DNA of 64,000 nt. Origin: Calonectria ilicicola (taxonomy: Eukaryota; Ascomycota; Sordariomycetes; Hypocreales; Nectriaceae). A program made the position numbers and the translations under genes. The stretch is from assembly GCA_020809705.1 (NCBI GenBank), contig CP085830.1, positions 868,001 through 932,000 on the forward strand, read 5' to 3'. Below the pieces are notes generated by a model. It made no database searches and was not told the DNA's origin. It saw only the letters and a program-made list of their open reading frames with translations. Shown here piece after piece: positions 44,803 through 55,364 of this stretch; the first letter of the stretch is position 1, and each line of letters starts with the position of its first letter.

Positions 44803-45696
44803 AGAACAAGGAGAAAACCAGAACGGGTTAATTTCCCCCTCTAAATGCCATCCGGCGAGTCCTTACATCAGCCAATGCCACTCATATACCTATCCATAAA
44901 ATAGGTTATCCTTTATCGTGTATCGTGATATATTCATGCTATCCTAGATCTTGTACCTAATCTATCTAGCCCCTCTCCAAGCAGCCCCCCCCTACTGATT
45001 GGTTCCGCCTTATACCTCTTGGCTATCGAGGAAAACCTCCTGCCCTGGGTGGGGCTTACAGTGATAAATCTCTAATAGTAGGCGGCTTATCTGGCTTACT
45101 AGATGCAAATAATAGTAAACAGCCAGAATAATGTTTTTGCTATACTTTTGCAATTGGATGCATGGTTAACCAAGGTACCTTTACTTTCCTACCTTTGTAG
45201 AAAATACCTTCCTAACTTACAAAATGGTATTAGGCGTATGATTGGTTTGGAGGCTGCCGGATTCGAATTGATGAGGAGTTGTGCCTAACCTAGGTTCCTA
45301 ACTTAGGCGGATTGACTTACCTATTCTAGCGATGTAGCCAATATGTTACAAGCCCCCTAGGTTATCCTTTATTTCCCCAATTTGGTTAAATCAAAACCGT
45401 CGTATATATTGCTTCTTGCACTGTGACAAACGAGTTACTCGCCTCCAGAGTCATATTGAACTAATTTAATGCCACATCCTATCAGTACAATAATAGATTC
45501 TACAACACGGTGTTGACTTCATAACACTGTATGTTACGGTAGATTCAAGACCACCTTCAGGCTTGTTATCATCCCCAGTCTATTTTTAACGTATCAGTTA
45601 AACGCCTCAATATACCAATAAGTACTGGTATCTACACCAAACTAAAAAGGACTCTTACTTGATTTGAGCCGTAATTTCTTGGACACCTCAAATGCA
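44803..45696. other. Intergenic region
   Basis: About 890 bases between convergent genes. No gene, tRNA or repeat is recognised. Confidence 0.4.
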
Positions 45697-46197
45697 CTAT
45701 TTAGGCCCAAAGACTTTGGCTGGTCCACAACTCGCCGCAGTAATGCAATGGATAGTCCCTTGCTGGTCCAGCTCGTAGAAAATCACAAAATGGACTTTAA
45801 ATCCCCCTCCCTGTTTGACAGCTGATCCAAACTGCAGAACTTCCTGGGAATCATGCGAATTAGATTTTGAGATGTAAGCCAGTCTCTTTAAACGTACCTC
45901 CTCCAGATCAGAAAGAGCAGTGAATGTTATATTGGATCTAATAGCAATACCGCCTTTGTCCATTATAATAGATTGTATGTCGACCTGTTCGTCCACTACA
46001 TTGCGCGCATTGCTGAAGAACTGGACAAGATTATCCCTCCCTTTCAACTTTTGTGCTCCATTTAGATCGATGGTTACGTCAGGTGTCCAATATTGACGTA
46101 TGGCTTCAAAATCACTCTTGTTAAATAAGCCAAGATAATGTCTGAAATCATCTTCAGAGCGAATGGCGACGGTTGGGAGATGCGTGGAATCGGCCAT
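45697..46197 (-). CDS. SnoaL-like (NTF2-fold) protein
   Basis: A small protein of the SnoaL/NTF2-like superfamily, which includes polyketide cyclases, limonene-epoxide hydrolases and binding proteins. The ATG at 46197 is preferred over an upstream in-frame TTG. The frame is open throughout (166 residues), but it contains a textbook 54-base intron, 45897-45844 (donor GTACGT, acceptor TTCCCAG). Removing it leaves 148 residues, the normal domain size, and joins strand DLEE to EVLQFGSAV. Exons are then 46197-45898 and 45843-45697. Features are the FNKSDFEAIRQYWTPDVTIDL helix-strand start and the GGGFKVHFVIFYELDQQGTIHCI end strands. It could serve a nearby enzyme (the esterase at 47406) or stand alone. 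The function is not assigned. Confidence 0.8.
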   Translation of the reverse strand: MADSTHLPTVAIRSEDDFRHYLGLFNKSDFEAIRQYWTPDVTIDLNGAQKLKGRDNLVQFFSNARNVVDEQVDIQSIIMDKGGIAIRSNITFTALSDLEEVRLKRLAYISKSNSHDSQEVLQFGSAVKQGGGFKVHFVIFYELDQQGTIHCITAASCGPAKVFGPK

Positions 46198-47405
46198 TAT
46201 CGCTGTAATGTCTGAGTAGCCGTACAAGGGTTGCGGTCGAGAAAATTCGTACAAAGATGAAGATAGGCTTTTGGAGGTTGAGTCGACGAATCCAACTGCG
46301 TTTTAATACATTTCCGCTTCTAAGCCACCTGATCAAAATGGAATGGTGGCCCCGAATGTCAGGTGGCGGTTGTTGTAACTCGCCCAACCCCGCATTCTGC
46401 GAACCCGCTAGGTGGCTAAACGCTGGGTGGGGTGAGTTATTAGGGGTGGGTACGGAGAAAACGGATTGGAGTTGAAGTCCGAATCAGCTCTGGCAGCTCT
46501 TTCACGCGTGATTTATAATCACAAAAGGCGCAGCTGGTAGGTTTTCGACAGAGCTAGAGCCCATAGTAATTCATAAGGTTCATGCTAGTGGTTTCCGTTG
46601 TTTGGGGTGCATGTCATCACCACCTGAACCTGCTATAAGTCAGTGCTACCATAATGCAGAATCTCGGGTAAATCGGCATGTCAAGCAACAGTAAAGTGAG
46701 TCTTTTGACCATGTTGGCCCCCTTTAATAAAGCTTGGTCTCCGTAACCACCTGCATTTGCTAATAATGAGAGATGTAGGCGTCGACAAGCTTTGCTCCCT
46801 AGAGTGTAGCATTATGATCATACTTCCACTAGAACAATCATAAGCCATCAGCACCACTAGTTTAGCTCATCTGTGTGGCATGCTACGATAAAAGTACTGG
46901 GAGAATCATGATTAAGTGGGAGGCGATCCACCCAGAACCTTCCGATCCCCTTAAGGGTCTCTGGCTTCCGATTGGGAGCGCTGTACGAAATAAAAGACCT
47001 ATTTACGAAGTCAATCAGTTTGCGAGGACTAAGTAAGTAGCTGGCCATTAGTTGCAGTTGAGCAAAGCCAAGCCCGGAAGAAAACGACGAGAGATGTCAC
47101 ATAACTGGCTCCTAGGATGACCCATCACATATCTGTGAAAGTCACAGCGCACAAGAGAGCAGAAATGAAGGGCAAAATAAGGCTGGAAGTCTACTCCCAG
47201 TTGTACCCTCATTTGTTTTGTATATATCTGACATCCCTAACATGCAGGTAAATTATCACCTAGGCGGGCTTATGAGGCTTTCCGCTAGATATTATATCTA
47301 TAAAGAATCGAAATCTTATCAACACCCCAAGCTGCCTTCAACGGAGGCCTCCAGACCCTACAAGCAATAAACAAACCAGCAACCAGCTCACTGGCACATG
47401 GATGT
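46198..47405. other. Intergenic region
   Basis: About 1.2 kb. A 63-codon ATG-started reverse frame at 47048-46857 is not recognisable. No gene is called. Confidence 0.4.
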
Positions 47406-49154
47406 TTAATAATACAGAGACTTTTGCCACCAATTGCACCTCTCATTTGCGTTGGGATCCTTAATTGTTCGTATTCCTGTAACGTTCAAGTCCAGGATAT
47501 GTTCCTTCTCCCCATACACCGGCATGTCGATATGCGCATGGAGATTCGGTTGTCCACTGATTGCGAATGATACCAAGTAGTTCTGCATAGCCACTGCAAT
47601 CTCGCTCGGCACTTCAGGGTTAGGACCATTGAAAAAGGTATAGGCCACATCCTGGCCGTGGACCGCAGGAGGGACGCTGAACCTGTATCCATAGGTGGAA
47701 AACCGCTCTCGCACCGCTTTCTGTAGGTAGTTTGTGTTGCAGGTAAATGCAGCTTCTGCCAGGGCAAGCTCTGCACGAGTAAAGAAACTGTCATACGGTT
47801 GACTGCCATCAAACACCGGGGGATACATATCTCCAACAATATAGTCGATGGTGCTTTTCTGTGCGCCGGGAAAGGTAGTTTCCAGAGAATCCACAAATAC
47901 CGAATTGTTTGTGTTATTTCGACCAGTGAAGAATAGTGTCTCGTGTGCGTTAAAGCCCGTCATGACCTTGACTGACTTGTCGTACGATCCTTGCATAAGG
48001 AGAGAACCTGGAAGTGCTGGTACAAAAGATCCATCAGGGACTGGAGCCCAGGAAAAGGTCCCCTGAAGGGAATTAGCAACAATATCGATATTGGCACCCT
48101 GGAGAATATCGAATGGGAGCTTCCGAGCCTCCTCAATTGATGAAACATTGGCTTTTTGAAGAAATGTCTGAACCAAGTCATCCTGCTGGAGGTGTCCGGG
48201 CTTTAGAGGAAATCCAGGTGACTGCAACACGGCTTGTTGAAATGGTACAGAACCGTTAAGGCCCCCATATGCAGTTATTTGATGCAGAATAGACCCGCCT
48301 CCGGCTGATTGTCCAAAGACCGTAACTCTTGATGAATTACCACCGAAGAGGTGGATGTTTTCTTGTACCCATTCCAATAGCAGACGTTGATCTAGAAGAC
48401 CAACATTGGCAGTACCATTTGCTTGAACATTAGGACCCGAAAGGAAGCCAAAGGCTCCACCCTGGATACCACATGGTTAGTATGATGTTTTTTACCTATG
48501 TTGATGCGAACTCACTCTATAGTTAAACTGCACATAAATAACGCCGTTTCCATCTGGATCAACAGCCTGGCTCCTCTCTATGAGGCCTGCAGCATTGCCG
48601 TCACCGCCTTTTTTTCCAAATGCAAACCCCCCGCCGTAAACCCAGACCATGACGGGGGCTTTCTTAGTCTTCCGGTTGTCAAATATAGATTTGGGTACGA
48701 GTATATCCAAGAAAAGACAGTCTTCTGTTTCGATTGGCTCAGTCGGGGGCAGAAGAGATGCGTTGCACTCGGCGGGAGACTTGATGTTTCCAGCCATCAT
48801 TTCCTTTCCACAAAGGTACCAGATGGCGTATGCCTGAGGACATGCAGTGGCGCCCTCTCCCCGATTAACAGAGGTCCGGTTCACCAGAGGACGTTGCGGA
48901 GCCGTGAAGCGAAGCTCTTTAGTAGGAGGTCGAGCATATCGAATATTGGTGAAGTTGTAATATTGCCCTGATTCCTATCAAAGTGTCAGTTTGAATAGCT
49001 AGGTTAAACCAGAAGTTGAATGTAAACGGCATACATTAAATGCGATTGCTTGGTGTATCTCATACCCCAAGTCGACCGTTGGTAGAGACGCCTTGTCTCT
49101 GTGCGCCAGTGCAACGGTGGAAAGATAGAGGAGGATAACATATATAGATAACAT
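47406..49154 (-). CDS. Secreted type-B carboxylesterase/lipase
   Basis: A 544-residue alpha/beta-hydrolase in three exons: 49154-49035, 48974-48516 and 48461-47406. Introns are 60 and 54 bases (donors GTATGC and GTGAGT, acceptors GATAG and TCCAG), all in phase 0. It starts with a signal peptide (MLSIYVILLYLSTVALA). The catalytic serine is S245 in VFGQSAGGG. E367 (GFNAHETLFF) and H461 (AVHGQDVAYTFF) complete the expected triad. The EDCLFLDILVPK motif and the oxyanion region VYGGGFAFGKKGG are present. The enzyme would hydrolyse ester bonds of lipids, phenolic esters or lactones outside the cell. It is divergent from a Zn2Cys6 regulator across 774 bases, a typical arrangement for a regulator and its target. 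No lesions are seen. Confidence 0.93.
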
Positions 49155-49928
49155 GGTGACCTGGGTGGGCTTCAAAGGTAGAGTGTAGATAGAATCCTGC
49201 GGATGCTCTGAGCAAATTATTGCAGGAGTAACACATTGGGAATCTGGTTCTTATAGTTCCGAGATCTAGGACTACTGGTCAAGAATGAGCATTTTCAATT
49301 CTCAGGCGGAAGGGCATTTTGGTGAAAGCGACGGCCATATTGCGGAACTAGCCGTCTGCCTGAGTGCGATTATTCGTGCTGCCCTCTCCAACACTCAGCC
49401 CATCGCTTGCGCAGTTGCTAGCGAAACTCTGGACTAGCTGAGTGCCATGGCTCAATCCCTAATGCCTCATTGGTCCATCGGGAGCTGACGTCAGACTTGG
49501 GGTTAAAAGGATCCAATAGTGATGCAGTAACATCAGACTAGCTAAATGCCGAAAGCAGGGTATCTATTGGTTAGATCGCATGGACTTCTCGTCGCAGACA
49601 GGTTTTGCAGACTAGTCGACACTGGCCTCTTCACTTGGGTTTCGAAGAAAAGTTTTCTTTTGTCATTGACGAGTAGAGCTCTTCTCTAATTTTACCTTGA
49701 TTATGCACCAAGGCTTCCATCCTGGATACACTTAGCATTCGCGAATTGGCCTTGCTAAGCGAGGCGGGGCTTCGACTTCAGCCGCAGCTGCAATCGATCT
49801 GTCCAGACTCTCAGACGGCCTCCCATAATAATTGTGAGAGTGTAAGGGTTATATTTTCATCAACATTTCGTTGCGCTGAGACTAAGACTCAGGCCTAGGT
49901 CACGAGAAAAGCACACCCTTCTATTGAA
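49155..49928. promoter_or_regulatory. Shared promoter interval of esterase and Zn2Cys6 regulator
   Basis: A 774-base non-coding interval lies between divergent start codons at 49154 (reverse) and 49929 (forward). It should hold promoters for both genes. CGG half-sites, the usual Zn2Cys6 target word, occur here (for example near 49304 and 49763), but no clear inverted pair stands out by eye. Confidence 0.45.
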
Positions 49929-51604
49929 ATGGTAAATATTGGCCAACCCAGCAGAGGCTGCGCCACTTGTAAGCGACGGAAAATCAAGGTGCACACAATC
50001 CATGTAAATATCGCTAGACAGATGCCGAGCAGCTGACATCAGGAATATATATAGTGCGACTTTGTCAAACCGGCTTGCGGTCGATGTGTCATATCAGGCT
50101 GGAAATGCCCGGGCTATCCCTCAGAGTTGGACCTCACCTTTCGGGATCAAACGAATCTCATCCTTTACAATGTGCGCCAAAATTGCGGTAAATTCAGCCA
50201 ACGGGGTGAGCGACTTGTCCAGCACATTTTGCCATGTCTTGGTGATCGTGCCATAGCCTTCTTCATTTCCCAGTACGTGGTCAGCTTGGGCGGATCACGC
50301 AATGAGGGCCCATTGAGAGGAAGTCATGAGTACATACCAACTCTTCTCAAGCGAGAGCGGGCAGAAGGTCTTCTTTGCACCACCATCAAATCTGCGGGTC
50401 TGGCCGCTCTAGCTAATGCAGGGGCATCTCCAGCGTGGAGATCAGAGGCATACCAGCTCTACGGCGAGGCCTTGCGGCAATTGCGGCGTGCTCTTCAGGA
50501 CCCCATACAGGCCAAGTCAGATCAAACCCTTGCCTCCGTCATGATGATGGGGGTCTTTGAGGTGACAATTTCCAATTGACTTCAGTAATACCCGCACGTC
50601 TAACCTTCCCGTAGACAATTGAATACGCGAATGCGGATTCCATGAGGTCTTTTAGCAAGCACATCCTGGCGGCTGCTCAATGCATCGAGCTCCGCGGTCC
50701 CTCTCAATTTCATAGCGAGATCGCTACCAATATTTTTGTACAAACAAGAAGAATCATTGTAAGGCCCTTGCAAATGACGTTTAACCTGTAACAAGCATCT
50801 TACAGGCGCCAGATTACAACTTGCCACCAACTTCAAGAGCCAATTCCATTCGCCCTAAGAAGGTGGTCACTTTGGGCCGAAAGTTTTCAAAACCAGGATG
50901 ACATATTCACAAATCGCTTCTCCGAAATTAATGAGCATTTAGCAGCCGCCCGTGCTGACATCAAACACCAACGGATCACTAGTTCAGCTGTTTTAGCTTC
51001 GAAGCTTATACCAATCGACAACATGTTTGAAGCTTGGGCACAAAACCTTCCAGAGTCGTGGACTTTCAAGTCATACCGCAGTATTAACTCGCTAGAGTAT
51101 TCTGGTGTAGAAACCATATACAACGGCCAGTATGATACTTACTCTGATCTCTGGATAGCCAGCACTTGGAATAGCTACCGTTGTGTTCGCCTAGTTATTC
51201 ATGAAGCTATTATTGCCTCAGCTTTGAAGTACGGCTGTGATGACATGAAATGGAATATAAAAGACTCAATTATCACATTGGCGGCCATGGCTGATGGGGT
51301 TTGTTACAGCGTGCCTTATCATTTAGGGGTTCATCATCATCATGAGAAAAGCACATCCATGGCTATACGATCCACCATTTCACAGCCCATCCCTGGGGGA
51401 TACCCGCTTCTGTGGCCCTTGTTTTTATCGGGAATGCTGCGAACAACTTCACAACAGCAGAGGAGGTGGATTACATCGATTATGAGAAAGGTCAGCTCTG
51501 CTATGGGATTGCAACTGGCCAAGTCTATGGCAGATCTACTAGAGGAGAAGACTCTATCATTCTCTAATGATGAGACATGGTTCATTGGAGAGTTCTATCC
51601 TTGA
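49929..51604 (+). CDS. Zn2Cys6 transcription factor
   Basis: A 500-residue fungal-specific regulator. Exons are 49929-49988, 50055-50561, 50615-50758 and 50813-51604, with introns of 66, 53 and 54 bases. The binuclear zinc cluster spans the first splice, with cysteines at 11, 14, 21, 28, 31 and 38 (C-x2-C-x6-C-x6-C-x2-C-x6-C). The rest matches the fungal transcription factor domain (Fungal_trans_2 group), with the IELRGPSQF motif and the FALRRWSLWAESF segment. Intron 3 has donor GTAAGG and acceptor GCGCCAG; reading through it would meet a TAA, so splicing is required. The divergent esterase gene is the most likely target. Such proteins bind CGG-containing sites in the nucleus. Confidence 0.9.
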
Positions 51605-51968
51605 GTGGGATGGAGAATTGATTAGTATTGAATCTAGCCTTTGCTTCAAAGGGCGCCTGCTCTTGCGAGAAGGAAACAGTAGATATTGCCGTGATGCTAA
51701 GAACAGTGAGACGCAGACAGTAAGGCTCATACCCAGCCTTTGACAGTGACTAAGACCCAAAAGGGTTCCAAATTTTCAGTTTTCTTGGAGCCTGATGTGA
51801 AGAGATTTCGGCCAGCGACTAAGCTTTCAAGCTTTTGCCTTCATAGTGTTCCGCTGCTAAGCTAATCAAGGTCATACTTGGAGTGCGGAGCTCCGTTGTC
51901 TAAAACTCCATCAATTTCTATTTAGTAGTTAGTTGTTCTAGTAAAATCCTTTATCCTGTCTAATCTAT
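51605..51968. other. Intergenic region
   Basis: About 360 bases at the 3' side of the transcription factor. No gene is seen. Confidence 0.4.
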
Positions 51969-52211
51969 TTAATAATCTTCAATATTTCGCTGAAAGGTAG
52001 TTTTTTCTGGCTTTGCAGGGTGCGGCTGGGCCTTTTCACTGAAATTGAGATTGGCCTTGAGAGCGTAATCCTCGGGCGCATTGACGAACTTGCCTACGGC
52101 GGCCTCGACAGGGAGGATGGCACCGGAGTGTTGCAGGTTGGCACCAAACCCTTCAATCTCCAGAGCCGTCCAAACAAAGATTTGTGTCATCCCGTTAGTG
52201 TGATCTGCGAA
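51969..52211 (-). pseudogene. Nitroreductase C-terminal relic
   Basis: A reverse frame of about 80 codons that matches the end of fungal nitroreductases of the Frm2/Hbn1 type: NGMTQIFVWTALEIEGFG, then ANLQHSG, then APEDYALKANLNF with a lysine-rich tail. The expected N-terminal two thirds of the protein are missing. Directly upstream in the same frame is a TAA (52214-52212), and the sequence beyond it does not give the family's N-terminal motifs convincingly. The usual LQHYN reads LQHSG. It is best seen as a decayed gene fragment; a remote multi-exon gene is less likely. Confidence 0.6.
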
Positions 52212-52687
52212 TTACGGTGGTAACTGGGCTGCAGCTCTGTGGGCATCTTGGGCCTTCTCGATGGCCTTTGTGCACAGTGTTTGGTTTGTAATACGTATTT
52301 GATCTTTCCTCTCCTCAATACGAATCTCTTTGTCAATAAAAAACATTGAATCATTGATTTCTTTTCTTTGTGTACAACTACGCAACAAACGCAAAGTATC
52401 CTGAGATGGTGAATCACGGAAAAGTATTTGACACGTGTAGGCACTGTTTTGTCGTTACTAACCCTTTGACAGTAGCCACAATTACTAAAAGGAAACAATG
52501 AACCATAAGATAAATAAGAACAAAGAACCTACACGCCATAGCTGCCTTATCCCAGGCCAAATGCAACCCGTGACTTGGGTTGTGCATTTATTCGCATGTT
52601 AGCCTCCCAACCAACTGCACAACGCAAACATCCTTTGGAATTCATTCTGCATCCAACAATCCCATCGCCACAGCTCTATCAATCGAT
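52212..52687. other. Intergenic region
   Basis: About 480 bases upstream of the ankyrin-type gene. Part of it may be further decayed nitroreductase sequence on the reverse strand, but I cannot show this. Confidence 0.35.
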
Positions 52688-55101
52688 ATGGAGCCTGCTA
52701 CTCCTGCTCCTACTCAGGAGCTTCAATAACTAACGCATCATTCCACTAAAGATCAGTCATTATATCTCCAAAATGTGCCAAACGAGATACTGCTGCATAT
52801 CGGCCGACATCTTGACTTTGAAGGAGTGAAAGGCTTTCTCCTTTGCTGTCGCAATTTTGGCCTACTCTTTAGTCGCGCTCTCCTCGCTGACGACATCGAA
52901 TCAAAAAAGTACGACTACTTATATTGGGCCTGTACTCATGGAGATAGCCACTTGGCTAAATTATGTCTATACGCCGGCGCCTCACCAAACGTCGTTTTTT
53001 CCAACAAAAAACCCGATAAAAAAACCGATGAAAATACCAACGAGACGCGATCCAATCTCGACCCTGCTTACTCAACCCGCTTAGTCTTTCCAACATCCTT
53101 TATGAACCAACAGAATGGTTATAGCCTTTGGAAGAAACTTGATTACAGTCCTCTGATCCTAGCAACAATGCACGACCATGTTGGTGTCATGAAAGTTTTG
53201 CTCGGAGATTGGGACGACAGATTTATTCTGCCCAAAGAAACGGCAGATTTGGTCGATGAAAAACGAGATCTCGTTGGATTTCCATCTAAGAATTTGGATA
53301 ACTTCTATCTTGAGCCATCCTGGATTGCTCAGCATTCAGTACCCCTCGCTCATGTTCGCTCCCTTGAGGCAGCGACACTCTTGTTAAATGTCGGAAAGAA
53401 GCGCGGAAACACACATATCCAGTCGAGAGGGAATATGGAATTTTCGATACTAGAAATATTTCTTCTACGCATCTCCTACAAGAGAGAAGATCTACAGCCC
53501 AAGAGGAACAATAACGTCCAAATTTCAGAAGTCAGCCCCTTTCCCGACATCCGAGAGGGTGAGGCTCCAGAAATCGTCAAACTTTTTCTGGATCACGGAG
53601 CTGAGCTCAAACGAAGCAAAAATTCCTCCCGTTGGAATCCCGGGCCTCTCTTCAGTGCAATACTCACCGACAACATTGACATTGTCAAACCGATACTTCG
53701 ATCAGGACATATTACTGATGACGATGTTTTCGTGAGGGGACAGCGAATCATATGGTTTACTTTGCGAAATGAAAGCGAGCAACGCGATTACCTAACATCA
53801 AAACACCTCAGCCATGAGTTTCATGACCAAATACTAAACCTATTTCTGGACATCGGAGTGTCTCCCAACACCACTTTAAAATGTAACACTACACTCTTGT
53901 CCATTGCAATCAGCGGAGGATGTCATTTGAGTGTCAAGACACTCTTAAAACGAGGCGCTGATCCAAACTTGGTTGCCGGAAGCAAACCAACACATCTCTC
54001 CCAATCATTATGCTCCGCTGTATCTAACCATTTCAATGAGTTGCTTGAGTCAGGTGCCGATATCCACCAACCGTCATTTCACCCGAATAGCTTCACTCCT
54101 TTGATGTTTACTGCTGGAGATGAAGTTTCGGTTGAGAAATTCCAACGCTTGTTGCGTGAAGGGTCCGATAGAAGCACAATTCGACACATTTATCCGGGCG
54201 GACCTCTATTTTCTGTTCTCCAATGCATTTTTGAAGGCGTTCATGAACTGGCGTTCGACAACAATTCATCTGATATGCTTAGTCGTGAGCCTTACCCAGA
54301 AGCAGAGTCTGACTTTTCCGAGACAGTCTTTTGGTCCAGAAGAGCCAAGTTTGAATCCTTCATCTCACCATCATTGGACCCTTCGCACTTCTACACTAGT
54401 TAAGGGAGACATGTCATCAACTGGGCTATCGACCACCTGTTTGGAGATGATCTTACTTGGGCTATAAACTTATAGCCCCACATTACTTCTCCACAAAGAG
54501 GGCAAATGACCAAGAGAATCCTCTCGCGACCTTTTTCAGCCCAACAAGATTGGAAGGCTACTTGAGGTTTGGAACTTTACCAAGAACATATGAAGCTTTC
54601 AAAACAATGATGGATCATGGATTTGATACCTGCGAAGAAGCAGAGCTAACAACCATTCTCCAGAGTATCTGCAAGCTTCAACCCGGAATGCTATGTCATT
54701 GTGACTATGCAAGTTGGCACAAAATAGCCTATAATGTTAGTGCTAGCGACGACTACAAGCACATGCTTACCTCAGCAACAACCCTGGACGAAAATAGATC
54801 TCCCACTTGGAGGGAGCACGCACGAAGTATTAGCTGGACTACAGCTCCAGAAGTGGTCGAGTATCGTAAAAGAAAGTTCTTCAGCAATGGTCTACTCGAA
54901 AATGAACCTCATCGATCCAAGTCAATTGCCACAATGATTATGCTTCTTCTAGAAAAAGGTGTTCCCTTCGAAACCCGAAAGCCTGACGGAAGAACTGCCT
55001 ACGAAGATGCGGTAATGAATGGAACTATTCGATTTGTCAGCAAAAAATGGCGCAATCCAGATCGCGAGAAAGAGATTCGTCGCACATACTCACATGAATG
55101 A
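52688..55101 (+). pseudogene. F-box-like/ankyrin-repeat protein, TAA at codon 14
   Basis: A protein of about 778 codons. The start ATG at 52688 is followed after 13 codons by TAA (52727-52729). The same frame then runs directly into an F-box-like motif (NVPNEILLHIGRHLDFEG) and a series of ankyrin-type repeats (DYLYWACTHGDSHLAKLCLYAGASPN; APEIVKLFLDHGAEL; TTLLSIAISGGCHLSVKTLLKRGADPN). No GT donor exists between the ATG and the stop, so splicing within that stretch cannot remove it. Near the 3' end a 77-base intron (54399-54475, donor GTTAAG, acceptor TATAG) removes another TAA and restores phase. Exons are then 52688-54398 and 54476-55101. F-box/ankyrin proteins mediate protein-protein contact, often in ubiquitin ligases. 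The alternative is that the real start is in an unseen upstream exon. Confidence 0.7.
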
Positions 55102-55364
55102 ATTAGTATACAAGATGGATTCACACTGGGATTACCATCACACGACACACCTCAGGCGCACAGTCTCTTGCTTCCTACATATTTAGATTAGATCGTCAAC
55201 AATTAAATTGAAATGTTCACCCAAAGGTCAATCATTGTATTAGTAACATTCACATTCACGCGTCTCGAAAATAAGAATCTGCAACCTCGGAGGAGGTAGG
55301 TAAAGTTGACCAAAACGAATGCTTCAATGTGACTAAAAATATTTTAATAAATGTCCACCATGCA

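Noticed and set aside
54399..54475. A nonsense codon plus frameshift in the 3' part of the ankyrin gene
   Set aside because: One 77-base GT-AG intron removes both at once with correct phase, so no lesion is needed here.
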